Shown: positions 23,901-36,059 of the stretch, in pieces
Layout: the number at the start of each line of letters is the position of its first letter
Numbering within the stretch: position 1 is the first letter of the stretch
Assembly: GCA_037447605.1 (NCBI GenBank)
Contig: CM074805.1
Span: 2,583,051 to 2,647,050, forward strand
DNA from: Zygnema circumcarinatum
Lineage: Eukaryota > Streptophyta > Zygnematophyceae > Zygnematales > Zygnemataceae
DNA length: 64,000 nt
Direction: 5' to 3'
Position numbers and translations under genes: made by a program
The notes under the pieces: model-generated
Told to the model about the DNA's origin: nothing
Database searches by the model: none
Seen by the model: the letters and a program-made list of their open reading frames with translations, nothing else

Positions 23901-26900
23901 GTCCTGAAATTGAAGGTCTTTCTAGTCGGCCTAGCCTTAGGATTGAGACGTGCGCGATGGTTTTGGGTCAGCGAGGAACGTGCGTAAATTTGTGGCATAG
24001 TTTGCGGAAGAACACGTGATGGAGGTCCATCCTGTATGCAATTTTCAAGCTGATTTGGAGAGCATCCATGTAGTATTACTGACAAAGCTTGGAATGAAAG
24101 GTAAATCTTGCTTAGGAAGTTACAAACTAGCATACTCTCTTGAATTAAGCAACTCAGCAGACAGTGCAATCCCATCCCAGAGGCCTGCCTTTCTCCTGGA
24201 TTCCAGAATTCAATTATATCTGACGTTCTATACCCTCGGTAGCGTAGTCACCCTGCTCTACCCCATTGTGTTCAGCCTATCTCGAGCCCTGCCATGCCAT
24301 GCATGTTGAGTTGCTGCCGTCAAGAGGGAGGGGTGGGGGCAGGCACCAACAGGTGGCAGGATGGCGCCATAGTGGCCAACAACCCCTCTGTGATAGCAAT
24401 GCGTGAAGCTCGCCTGCTTTGGCCCGACCTGCCCATCGACTGCCTCGTCTCCATGGGCTGTGGGCTGTTGCCAGCCAAGGTGGGGGAATGAGATGCATGT
24501 CTCTTCGTGGCCTGTTTTTTGCAAATCATGGCATGCAGGAAGGAGGGATCGACTTGAAACGTGTGTTTGAGGGGTGGGTGCGTGCCATATGCAGGTGCGT
24601 GGGAAGGGAGGGTGGAGGTTGGCGGACACAGGACAGGTGCTCATTGAGAGTGCTTGTTCAGTGGAGCGAGCAGAAGAAGCACTTGACACATTTCTGCCCC
24701 TTGTGCCAGACATCAAGTACTATCGGATCAACCCAAGTAAGCTCTATCGTAGTGCAAAAATGCCCCTTGTCCTGTCAGCGGGACGAGTCATGGACTAGTT
24801 TTGCACTAAGTGTCTCACCGGAAGCTGCTGATCAGTATAATTTTTGATTATGCAACGCACTTCCAAATACAAAACGATTCTATTGCTCCTGCTAAAGACT
24901 TTGTTTTATCAGCAACTCAGTACAGGGATTTCGCACGAAACCACGCCCAGCTGGCAGAAGCTTTGGTTTGTCATGCTCGATGTTTTCTTTAGTGTTTCCT
25001 TACCAGGATGTTGCTGCTCGGGTGGGGTCGATTTCATCTGAAGTCAACGCTCGAGGGGAACGCTCCAAGGAAATGATGCATTTTTATCTGTTTTTTTCTC
25101 TGCAGTTGATGACCGTTGTGGCATGGAACTCGACGAAACAGACCCCGCAATGTGGAAGCGCTTGGAGGCTGCGACTGCCGATTACATCAATGTCATTCGA
25201 CCAACCCTGGATGAGCTTTGTCTGAACCTCCTGCCTGAGCCAAAGCAGGAGGAGAAGATGGAGGCCTTGTTGACCTCCAAAGAACCGTCATTTAGGGACC
25301 AATTCATGCCACCTGTGATGGAGCCCTCAAGTGAGACACTAGCCTTGTGTTTCATTTCTTTTTTTCTCATTAACTGAGCCGATGGTTGTACTTACGCCCT
25401 CTGTACTTGTTTCCGTATTGGTTTCCTCAAGCACTGACATCTGATGAGTATTCCCTCCGCAGCTGAAGAAGCAGACAAGCCTTCACCTATGCTTGGTTAT
25501 AGGCGGCGTGTCCTTCTCGTGGAGGGCCGACGCAGCCCTGAACTCACCAAACCCTTCCGCCATACCCGAGCTTTGGAAACATTCTGCCTCCGCCGAGGTG
25601 TTAAAGTGGAGCTTCTTGACAGCAATCCAGGACCTGCAGGTCTCTCAGGGCCCCTCCCCGCCTCTCTGCACCCTCCCACAGCCCCAATTAGCAGTCCTTC
25701 TAAGGGCATCCCCATGAGCCCCAACAGCCCACCAATGAGTGGAATTGGCCAACCAGTGACCCCTCGCAGAGGTGGAAGCCCCGAACCCGATGGCCGTGGA
25801 GATCGCCACTTTTCGCTTGATGTTGGGCTTGACAGCAGTGGAGTGGATTTGTACCGCAGTTCCGGAGGAGGGGGGGGGTCGCCCATCTGGGCTGGGAGTG
25901 GGGCAGGGATGGCCTTTCAGCTGTCAGCGCCTGCACAGGAATTGCTAGACCGACTGGAAGGCTCGTCGCATATTGGGTTGGTGCATCTCGCACTGCATTG
26001 CGACAATCAGGGGTTTATTTTGAGGTAAGACTGGGAGCGTCAAACCAAACTTCAATTCGCAATTGTCTGAAGCTCGTCGTGTCCCCCATGGCTCCCCTGC
26101 CATTCTCTCTTCGCGTATTGTCTAGTCTCGCTCGTCCTCATAGAAACGACCCCACTGTACCTTGTTTCACTTACGTGAGTGAGGAGTGTCTCTCCCTGCA
26201 GTTGGAGAAGCGACATATTTGCAGTAGCGGAACCTGGAGATATGGCGGAGGCCTTTTTAGCGCAAGCCTCTGGTAGCGTGCGCGCTGCGCAGCGAAGGTC
26301 CCACCAGCGATTCGTGGGGCGAATTCACACTATGGCGGACCTCGTGCAGGCAGCTCCGCGCTTCATTATGGGGGGGGCACTGCACCGCTTCATGGGCCGC
26401 CACACGCAGGTAGCGCGAAGTTCCTCCTTGCAGAGCTCTGCTAGCTCAGTCCCATTTTGAATTAAGTGTGTCAACAGAGGAGGGTATAGGTAGGGTATGG
26501 ACCGCAGGATGAATGAAACGTGAGCTTTGTGTGATTCTAAAGAAGAGGGACATGTTAACGAGACTACGGTGAAGACAAGTTCAGAAACAGCTGTCCATGT
26601 TTTTCTGTCAATTGCCTTAGCAGTCAACGCTGCAGTTTAGAAATGGGTTCTGCAAACTAAAGGCTGCAGGTTTTCATGCGACTTTTGCATGGTGGCTTGG
26701 TAGTCGGCGACGACCTTGAATTGTTTTGACAATTTAGTCCCATGAACGGTAGAAAGATGCGTAGTGAAATAGCCTCCTCATGGTTGGCATAGGCAGGCTC
26801 GACCAGTAAAAAAGCAGCACGCATTTCTTCTAACCTACTCTCTTGCTATTGCTGCGGCGAATGCTGTTTGCAGGTCATGCCTGATGGCAATGAAGTCGGG

Positions 26901-27576
26901 GCATATCTGTTCAAACGAACTCTTCCTGCTTCGCGAATAACACCGGATGATGCTCGATGGATGGTAAGACGCCTGATGACGAATAAGCGTTCTGCTTTGA
27001 GATATGAGCATTCAAAGGATAAAGCTGCACGTTTTTGTTGTTGTGAACTCTGCATACGGCTTGAAAACGCACGCCACTCACATTTCTTTGTCATTGTGAC
27101 GTTTCAAATTTGTGCAGAATGGAGCGTGGAGGGACCGAGTGATTGTTTGCAGCGGAGTCTATGGTCCCCCCACCACTTTGGTGGATGCCATGTTGGATTC
27201 CGGGGCCAAGGTGGTGATAGCACCTTCAAAGGAGGCGCCTTTGCATCTCACACAGCCCAGCGCTGACTTCTTAAGAGCAGATAGCTGCCCTTCTCCAAGC
27301 GACGCTCGAGAGGAGGGAGATGCAAAACATGGCCATGAAGGCGGAGGGAATGATGAAGATGAGGATAATCTCGGTGGTGATGAGTGGGAGGATAGGAGTG
27401 AAGCGGGCCTGGAAAGTGATGACATGGGCTCTCAAGCAGAGGAAAAAGATTTGGCCGATTTCTTGGCGACGCTCTACGACGGAATTTACACAGCTGGGCT
27501 CGATGCAGTCACAGCGGTGAAGCAGGCGCTGGAGGAACATCCCAAGCAGCATTTTCAGTGTCACGTGCCCAAGTGA
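17973..27576 (+). CDS. pPLA-I: pPLA-I-type lipid acyl hydrolase (LRR, armadillo, patatin), complete
   Basis: Eighteen exons join in frame: 17973-18815, 19331-19478, 19997-20075, 20436-20589, 20930-21139, 21337-21582, 21728-21908, 22466-22726, 22862-22977, 23284-23445, 23580-23781, 24343-24479, 24595-24736, 25106-25330, 25463-26024, 26202-26409, 26874-26963, 27118-27576. The product is 1474 residues, against about 1311 in Arabidopsis At1g61850 as I recall it. Order: N-terminal domain beginning MSWMPNWKR with Pro/Ala inserts; leucine-rich repeats about 280-405; armadillo-like region about 430-620; patatin domain with oxyanion loop GGGMRG (647-652), nucleophile Ser681 in GTSTGG and Asp874 in WQDGAIVANNP; a C-terminal plant-specific domain ending in an acidic stretch. 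Known enzymes of this type cleave galactolipids and phospholipids and supply basal jasmonate precursors. The in-frame extension upstream of 17973 was rejected because the family starts MSW. Confidence 0.95.
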
Positions 27577-28860
27577 GCGAAGGGTTATCGTCAGGTGACT
27601 CGAATTTCCGAACTTTAATTTTTGAACTCCAAGGTAAGTTGGGCCCGTGGGCATGTACAGCCAGAAATGTAAAATAACGGTCGAGAAAACAAGCCTAGGG
27701 ACACGATCTATAGCCGACACCACGGGCTATGTTACATTGCTTTTATTAGTATTGCGGTATGGCACTTTACATTGTGGGCCTTCGGGTAACGACTCTGTAT
27801 ATTTGTTATACGGCGAACCATAGGACGACGTTGCACATAAGAGTGTCGATTCGTCATTGTTTCGGTTCTCTTTTTAGGCATAAGCTGGTAGGCATAACAT
27901 AGTTGGATCGCATACAGCAAGAATAATCCCAGGGAGTTCTGGAGCATGAGGGGGCAGTAACGGTAGAGATATACGAGCGGGTAACTTGGCGCCTTGGGTG
28001 GGGTGCAAGTCAGAGAGGAGAGAACCATGAGAACGCCCCCTTGATATGTACACGGAGGGGAAAGTCAGGGAGGGAGCCACGTCTCTGAGGGTCCTTTAGA
28101 AGGGTACTGTTTTACTGCGTGCATTCAATTTTCTGGCAGCCAGGTGACTTTTGCCCACTCGTGAATCATTTTCACCGCCATCTGTCAGAACATTGTGCCA
28201 AAAGCACGAATTCCGAAGGCTTTCAACTCATTATGTAGAGCTCGAAGAGGAACCCTGAGCGAAGGTGTGGCGGTGAACATCTTCGTGGCACACGTTGCTC
28301 TTACTGCAATACACATTCCCTCGTATATCACATCCTCACTTTGCATCTCTTCCTTCACAAATGCCAATGTTACCCTATGGAGTGAAAATTGAATGTAATG
28401 AGATGTATATTGAACATCAGATCCGTACCATGGCTAGCACACTTCGTCACTGGGCCTGGAATACTCTCAATTTTTAGATGTTATTTCCATGGAGGGCTTT
28501 TCGTGTTATAACTTATTGGTGTTGGCATGCTGCATGTGGTAACACAAGGCCTCCTGTATGTAAAGAGTTTTGTGGTCGTTTAACCGCTTGTGTGCGAGCG
28601 AACCGAAAGAGTTACCTACAAGCCGAACGACCCTCAGCTTGCAGGCTTCAGTTGTGTTCGCAAGCGCACTGATGGCAATTTTCGTGCGTCGTGTATGGCC
28701 GGCACTGAGGTTCACTTCCAGTTCGTCTGTTTTCATCACTTGACTCGTTGAGATTTTCGGTTGCCTCGACGCCAGTGCGGATCCAGGATTTGTGCTGAAG
28801 GGATGGTTAGCTCCCTCTCAACATAATAAAATACATAAAGCACATGAATAAAATCAAATA
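27577..28860. other. Intergenic DNA after the lipase gene
   Basis: This holds the lipase 3' untranslated region and AT-richer spacer, ending in an A/T-rich stretch near 28820-28880. No gene is supported. Confidence 0.5.
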
Positions 28861-30326
28861 AAAATAAAGTAAAATTTTCAAGATTTGAGGGAGGGGTAAG
28901 CACTTGCTCGACGCCCGTTCGATTGCCTTCCTCCGCCAGTGCGCGCTATGCGCACACGCCCCCCTCCTCCGGCCACGCTCGCTCGCTCGCAGCCAGCGAG
29001 CCCTCCATCGACAGACAACGCTCCTTCCACGCGCCGCGGCTGTTGGGGACCGTCCGATGGCCTCCCCCCTTCCCTCCCTGCGCGCCACGTGGCTCCCACT
29101 ATGGGCGACCTACCTTCGCGGCTGGCTGCCTCCCGAGCCGGCCGTGTCGTTGTTGTTGTCAGGCCTACAGCAGGCCGAGGCAGGCAGGCACCCCCGCTCC
29201 CATCATCTTCTTGTCCTCTCGCTCCTTGTCCTTAGCGACCCACTCCCCCTGCCTCCCGCGTCGTCCTTGTTGTATTCGTCCCTCTCCCTCCCTCCCTCCC
29301 TGTATCATCGGCGCAGGCCGTTCAGTAGGGCCGCGCACTTTCTCGCCGCTCGGCACATTTAAAGGCGACAAAGAAGTCCCCAAAATCGGAATCCGCCATT
29401 CGCGGATCCGCGCCGCTCTGGCCCTTCGGCCCCGCCCGACGCCACGCTCCGTAGAACTGCCCCGCCGCATGGAGCGCCCCCCGCCCCCGCCCTCTCGTGG
29501 AACACTCCAATGACGCGCGCGTGCCGCCGCGCGGGACCGTTATTTCGGTTACCGCGCGCCGCCCAGCGGTTGGACCCGTTCGTATGGATCCCTCCGTACA
29601 GTGCGTCCGCTCGGCATTACACGACTGCCGTCACGTCACGTCCTGCCGTCTGCGACGCCCACCAGCTGGCCACGCCCAATCGCCGCCCCGGAACGCGTCG
29701 CAATCTATCGCACACGTGCGACATCGCGCCCAGGTTTTTGTTGCATGTGCGACCCGGCGAATTCAATCGCCGTCACCCGCGCGTCAATGCGTGCAAGTGC
29801 GCGCCGACACGCCTTGTCGTCTAGGGCACCGACCTATTCAACTTCTGCCGTCCGTACCTACCTTCTCGCCGTTTTCCCAGCCATCGATCTTGCCGGCCGT
29901 TCCTTCTCCGCGATCCTCGGAGACGATCTCAGCCGCCAGATCTCGATCCCACCGCCGGCCGTTGACCTCCCGGCCGGTCAACCGCGACCGGCCGGCCACC
30001 TGAAGACCGGCCGGTCGTCGCGTTCGCCGCAGCCCGCCCGGCCCTCGCCGGTCCGGCCAATGGCCGGCCGTCCTTGCGCGTGCGGGACGACTGCCAGGGT
30101 GGCCGCGCACTGAGGCGCCCGCGCACTGCGGAGGGCGCCGTTGCCCGTCCGTACGGGGGCCGGGCGGGACAAGAAACGGGAAGAAGAGGGGAGGGGGGCG
30201 CGATAAGGGCCGGCGGGAGGGAGGGAGGGAGCGAGGGAAAGACAGCGATCGAGGGAGAGAGAGAGAAAGAAGGAGAGGACGAGAGAAAGAGAGAGGGAGG
30301 GACTGGAGGGAAGGACCGGAGTCTCC
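28861..30326 (+). promoter_or_regulatory. GC-rich upstream region of the rhamnogalacturonate lyase gene with GA-rich leader
   Basis: Composition shifts abruptly to GC-rich at about 28910. The stretch carries GCCACGTGGC near 29086, CCGTAC motifs near 29597, 29855 and 30150 (the last as CCGTACGG), many GGCCGGCC-like palindromes at 29960-30070, and a purine leader (GGGA and GAGA repeats) at 30205-30315 just before the ATG at 30327. Open frames on both strands overlap here and look like by-products of high GC content. Confidence 0.5.
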
Positions 30327-33300
30327 ATGGCGCACTGCCGGCCACCGATCGCTCTCCTCCTCCTCCTGCTGAGCATTGCGATCCTTCCACGCGGCGGGCT
30401 GGCGGCGAGCCTGACCCTGGACACGAGCGACCCCTCGCAGGCGGTGCTGCGCAACGACGAGGTCGCGGTGACCCTCCTCCGCCCCGCGGGGCGCATCGCG
30501 GGGCTGAGCTACGCGGGGAGGGCGAACCTCCTCGCGGAGCTGCCCGCGGACTACGACGCGCCGTCGCGGCCGGAGGGCTACTCCGCGACCAACGCGTTCA
30601 CGTTCGGGGCGGCGGGGGGGGCGCCGACCAACCGCGGGTACTGGGACGGGGTCTGGCGCGACGCGGACGGGTCCTCCAGCTACGACGGGATTGAGTGCGA
30701 GAGCTTCGAGGTGAGGGAGGGGGGGAGGGAGGGAGGGAGGGAGGGACAGGGGGAGGGAGGGAGGGGAGGGAAAGGAAGGAGAGGGAGGGAGGGGGGGGAA
30801 AGAGAAAATGTAGGGGCGGGGAATGCGGGAGATGGTTGAAAAAGAAGAGGGAAAGGGCGGGAGTGTACTGTGAAGGAAAAGGCTTCAGAGAGCTCGGTCC
30901 CTGGGAAGGAAAAACGTTCTTTTGAGGATATGTAGCCACAGAAGGGTCTGTGTGATCGGCTTTCGTGTGCATCAGATGGGAGGGGTTGAGGATTAATTGT
31001 CACGATGGTTGAAGGAATCAAGATTGATCGCTTTGATCAATACCGTATCCTGCACGAATCAAGAGACTGCGTCTGGTCGATACTTTGGATCCACCGCGTC
31101 GAGCAAATGTCATAGAGTCAATGTGGATCACCAGCAATGCTTGTACCAGAAGTACCGCAGTACTTATTGCTCGCGCATGTTGTCCAGTTTCATCGATTCA
31201 ATCCTGGAAGCTGATGAAGAACGTGCAATGCCGTGCAGGTAGTGAAGGAAGACTCCAACCTCGTAATTGTCAAATTTTCGCACGTGTATTCCCCCGAAAC
31301 CGATGACCCCGGCAGCTTTCCTCTTGATATCGACCTGTACTACGCGCTGGGGAAGGACGACACGGGCTTCTACTCATGGGCGGTGCTCGGCCACCAATCG
31401 ACCTATCCGGCCATGTCACTTGTGGAGCTTCGCTTCACCATGAAGCTCGATGCGGTGCGGCTAATTACACGCATGCAGCAGCAAACTAGATAATGAGGTA
31501 GCGCAGCTTTCGATTGATGACTTCATGCATAAAGAGTACTCGCCTCTGAGGTTTTTGTTGCCACTACTTTTGCTTGGCAGGCGTTCCGCTGGACTTCTCT
31601 CGGAAAGGATAGGCAGCGGGTGATGCCGGAGTGGAGCGACAGATATCAAGACAACAGTGACCCAACTTTTATCACTGAAACTCGCCTCCTGAAGAACCCC
31701 ACAAATCCGGAATTTACAGTGAGCCCCTTCATTTTTAACTCAGCTCCGTGGACGCTTTTGTTGCTTTTCTTGCCAAAGTTCATACCCCCCGACTTCTCCG
31801 ACAATGGAAGCGACTGTAAAGAATACGCAAAGAATCGAAGGAGGTTGACGCGAGAAAGGAGCGCGGCGGCTGACTGGCTCTGTGCTGCATCCCTTGCAGA
31901 ATGAATACGACACAAAGTACAACTACCTGCTAGACATCGGCGACCAGCTCGTGTACGGATGGGCGTCCAACGACAGTGAACCGATCGGCCTGTGGTGCAT
32001 GAACCCCTACAAGTACGAGTACACGCCCGGGGGACCCACCAAGCAGGAGCTCACAGTGCAGGTGGGCTACGCAACTCATTCCCTTGCTACTACTCTATCA
32101 ATGGTTTTTTTTTGTTTTCTTTCCAAGCGTAAAAGGAAACATGGCACCGACATTCTTGTCATTGTCCTGTTGATCTTTTTTTATGCAGACGGGGCCATAT
32201 CTGCTGAATTACATGCATTCGCAGCACATCGGAACTCCAAGTGTAGACATTGATGCCAACGAGACCTGGTCGAAGACCTACGGCCCTTTCAGGATTCACT
32301 TGAATCAGAACACAGATACGAGCTCCACCCGCCAATGGAAGGAGCTCTTCGAAGATGCGCGTGCTTTCTCTACACAAGAATACTGGCAGTGGCCCTACGA
32401 GAAATTCGCAGACTCCACGTACTACCCGAGCCAAGGTGAGCAGAATGCTCCCTCCACTCCTATTCTGCTTCTGCTTCTGCTCTCTGCCATTCTCTATTCT
32501 CTTCTTTTTTAGTGCATCACCCCTGACTCCAACACCTGTGATCTTGCTGCAGAGGAGCGCGGCATTTTGAAGGGGCGTCTTGTGCTGTCCGAGTCCTCGG
32601 GGGTCGACCCCGACAACATCGACTTCAAGCGCGACGGCTGGGTGGGATTGGCTCCGGTCGGCCACGGGGGGTCCTGGTCGTACGAAGTGAAGGGCTACCA
32701 GTACTGGTCGCACTTCGCCAACACGCGGTCCCCCAACTTCCAAGTCTCCGATGTTCGGCCCGGGGACTACACTCTGTACATCTACATCATGGGGATTTAT
32801 GGGGACTATGCGTCAACTAGTGCAATCACTATTCGAGCCGGTGAAACACTCGACATAGGAGAGGTGCATTGGAGCCCGCCAAGGGCAGGCCCGACTCTTT
32901 TTGAGTTGGGCTATCCAGACCGTAACTCGGAGGAGTTTTACATTCCGGACATCAATCCCCTGTCGGAGTATCCGTACAGCCAAACCAATCCAAACAAATT
33001 TCGAGATTACGGTGTTTGGAACGCATATGTGAAGGCATTCCCTGATTCTGATCTCTTTTATGATGTCAGCTCTTCAGATTGGAACCTTGATTGGTGGTAC
33101 CTTCAAACTGCTCGGTACAAGGATGATCTCTCGTCGGCTAAGCCGACAGTTTACACCATACACTTTGAGCTTGAAGAAACCCCTTCACCCACGTCTGTCT
33201 TCACTCTGAGAGTTGCTTTGGCCGGAAAGAACGAAGCAGTGCTTCAAGTGTTTGTGAACACCAAAGATTATGAGAGCACTCCTGCCCTCGACACGAGCAC

Positions 33301-33508
33301 ATATCCTGTCCCCTACTCGAGCGATGACAACGGCATGGCGCGTTCTGCAGCACATGGGGCGTACTACAAATACGATGTGTCGATTCCGGGATCTGCATTG
33401 GTTAAGGGAATAAATCACTTGTACTTCCGACAACGGCGTACCAGCGACAAATTTATTTATGTTGCCTATGATTATATTAGATTAGAGGGGCCAGCTTCGA
33501 CTAGTTAG
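30327..33508 (+). CDS. Secreted rhamnogalacturonate lyase (PL4-like), complete
   Basis: Six exons join in frame: 30327-30710, 31239-31454, 31581-31718, 31900-32061, 32189-32435, 32553-33508, giving 700 residues. The N-terminus (MAHCRPPIALLLLLLSIAIL) is a clear signal peptide. Recognisable family segments are GRIAGLSYAG near the start, VELRFTMKLD, DRQRVMPEW, LVYGWASNDSEPIGLW, YMHSQHIGTPS, then the fibronectin-III-like block with PGDYTLYIYIMGIYGDY and the C-terminal carbohydrate-binding-like block ending VAYDYIRLEG. This order matches plant polysaccharide lyase family 4 enzymes, which cleave rhamnogalacturonan I by beta-elimination in the cell wall. Lyase activity and exact family are inferred from recollection. 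The ATG was chosen because it directly begins the signal peptide after a purine-rich leader. Confidence 0.9.
30711..30830. repeat. GGGA-repeat purine tract in intron 1 of the lyase gene
   Basis: Immediately after the donor, GGGAGGGA-type repeats run for about 120 bases. Many closely spaced G3 runs make G-quadruplex or triplex formation possible. The tract starts at the 5' splice site itself. Confidence 0.8.
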
Positions 33509-35800
33509 TGCTCGCCCTTTACCAATGTCCTCGTTGCCATCTCGCCTTGTTCTGTACAACGGATGGGGTAGCGGTAGGTGGCCGGTCATGCAATGCGGTG
33601 AATTGGCACGAAACTGGATCGCATCCGCCTTCAAATGTCTTCATATTGAGACATGCTCCGTTTCTTGTATCATAGGCCAGCGCGTGCTGAGGGAGATACG
33701 GCACTGCGGGCACTAGACTGGGACTGAACTCCCGGAATTTTTTTGAATGTCGCAAGTGGTGGGAATTCGTTTAGTATTTCTTAGCTCAGGGGAGGGGGGA
33801 GGGGCCGAAGGGCCCAATGGTAGATTATTTGGTCAGCATCGCCATTGGTTACGCGGTGCTCGATTGTGCAGTTCACGTAGAGGCTTTTAGATGTGGGGTA
33901 GGTCGGGGCAAAGGATTGGTCTGAGACTTATTGGAATGAGGCGAAGGGAGCGAGGCAACAATGGCGGACGGAGGGAGGTGGGGAGGAAGTGGACGGCTTG
34001 AGGAGAAGGCTTCAGAAAAATTAGGAGGTTTTGAGGCTAATGGCACTCCTTCCCTCCGACAGTCAATTCATAGATGGGAAAGAGGGCTGCTTCTGTCACA
34101 GTCCTTTCGTTCTGTTTCTTTGGAACTTTAGAGGGAATTTCTTTTCGAAGAGTTTTCTGAATATCCATGCGCTCGTAAAGCTTTAGTGAAGGAGGTAGAG
34201 TTATGCCTGTGTTCTTCTTGAATCCAATGGAGGAGAGAAGACAAATAAGGAATTGGAAAAGAAGGGCATCGGTAATAACGTTCAGGTGTTGTGCTGGACT
34301 AGAAGTTTGAAAGACCGAAATGTGCAATGTAAGCTTTTTCCAAATATTCCATAAGCCGCATCATCGCCTCCAATACCTTTGTACCGCGATGGAGTTAATA
34401 AATGGATAGCATGTTTTGCGTGGTAATGATGGAGCAGTAAATCCGGTCAGTGTTGTAGCATTGTCATGGAACATGGACATGTCCAAATTGCAGTCCGAGC
34501 CAACATGCTGTACGTGCACGCCCCCGTCCATGACCGACCATGGCAGCCATGGCATGCCCACCATGACCCCATGCATGCCGCGGGGCCATGCATGCATTCA
34601 TGTGTGTAGGAAGACAGGCAGGTACACGTGTCGGCCGACTAGTGGTAGTAAAGTGCACGACCTAGTTACCTGACTAGTTTCTAACGGGAGCTGACTAATC
34701 GCTGACTAATGACAAATCGGAAGTTTTGGCCATTTACTAGTGACTGATAGTCGATCGCAGCCGTAAACTAATGACTTATTAAAAAGTTAAATGGCTAACC
34801 ACGCGCTGGTAAAGGCTGGTTAGCTTCTGAAATATCTGTTCCGTATCGAACAGAAGAAGACTGCTCAACTGCCAAGCTACTTTTTACTCACATTTTATTT
34901 TTATATATGTTTCGTTCGGCAGTAATAACTCTCCCTGGTTAGAGATTCTCAACTTATGTTCATGCATGCACCGAAACAATGCACACGTCCACATGCATGT
35001 CTATTCGGATGTGCGCTCACCCACGTATGCCCATGCTTGTGCTTACATGCACACAGATGCACATGTGCTAAATATGGATGAACTTTGTGCCAATAATCAC
35101 AATGACGAACATGTTTACGATGGCCTCCATGTCGATGTTCATGTTCATGTTCGTGTTTGCCCTGACGGCACTCAGTCAGAGACTAACTACAACGCAATTT
35201 TGATGCGAAGCTTCGATCCACATCGACATGTTCACTTCATCCACTTTGTTTGTGTACAAAGACGAGGACCGTCCTGTTGGACCGAGTCAACATTGCAGGG
35301 ACACTGGCAATTGAGAATATGTGCGATAATAGGATAACATGACACCAGTTGCAACGAGTCTCATGCCACTGATCTGCATGTGGGGGCTGTCCTTTCATGC
35401 TGGTGCTGTTGTTCCGCAGAAGTTTACTCAACAATGGGTTCATTTCAAAACACATCTTGGGCCCTTAAGAAACAGTGCTTTATTTGCCCTTATCCTGCCA
35501 CGCCTCTCAGCCTATCACTTGCTCCAGCAAACCAGCCAACCCCCATGCCCTCTGTGTCCAGAGCTCCAACACGACCGCCCGCAGGAGGCCTCCTCTCCGT
35601 GCCCCGGTGGATGCTGTTCGTGAATCTCTACACCAACGAGTCAAACACGCGTCTTCTTCTACCAGCACGCGCACCGGAGACAGCTGGCCTCCATATCCAG
35701 CACCATCACAACGCGAGAATCACGTCGAATCTCCCTCATTCAGAACGCCTCCCCTTCTCTCCTCTGCGAAATCCCCTCCCTCTGTCAGGACCGCGCCGCC
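33509..35800. other. Intergenic region with CATG/ATGCAT-rich and TGACTAAT-rich patches
   Basis: No gene is supported. About 34440-34620 is dense in CATG and CATGCATG, 34640-34790 repeats GACTAGT and TGACTAAT-like words, and 34960-35160 is rich in CATGT/TGTTCA words that look like a decayed minisatellite. Long open frames starting near 35380 run into the pyrimidine tract and gap. Confidence 0.5.
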
Positions 35801-35809
35801 ATGGCCCAT

Positions 35810-36055
35810 GCGCCCCATCCTCCCCTCTCCATCTCCCCCCTCCTCCCCCCAATCCCCACCCCCTCCTCCTTCCGCACCCCCCCCTTCCCCCCCCCCCCTC
35901 ACCTCCCACCCTTCCTCCCCTCCGCCTCCCCCATCCCCCTTCCCACCCCCACTCTCCTCCCCCCCCACCCTCCTCCCTCCCCACCCTCCTCCCTCCCCAT
36001 CACCTCTCCTCCTCCCGCTCCATCCCCTNNNNNNNNNNTCCCCCCCCCCCGCGCA
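35810..36055. repeat. Extreme C-rich polypyrimidine tract with assembly gap
   Basis: About 240 bases are almost wholly C and T on the + strand, with runs of C up to 12 or more. Ten N lie at 36029-36038. The proline-rich frames across it on + and glycine-rich frames on - are products of composition. Confidence 0.9.
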
Positions 36056-36059
36056 GTGC

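Noticed and set aside
28904-30694. Multiple overlapping arginine/proline-rich open frames on both strands
   Set aside because: Same cause: GC-rich promoter DNA. The lyase signal peptide at 30327 is the only supported start.
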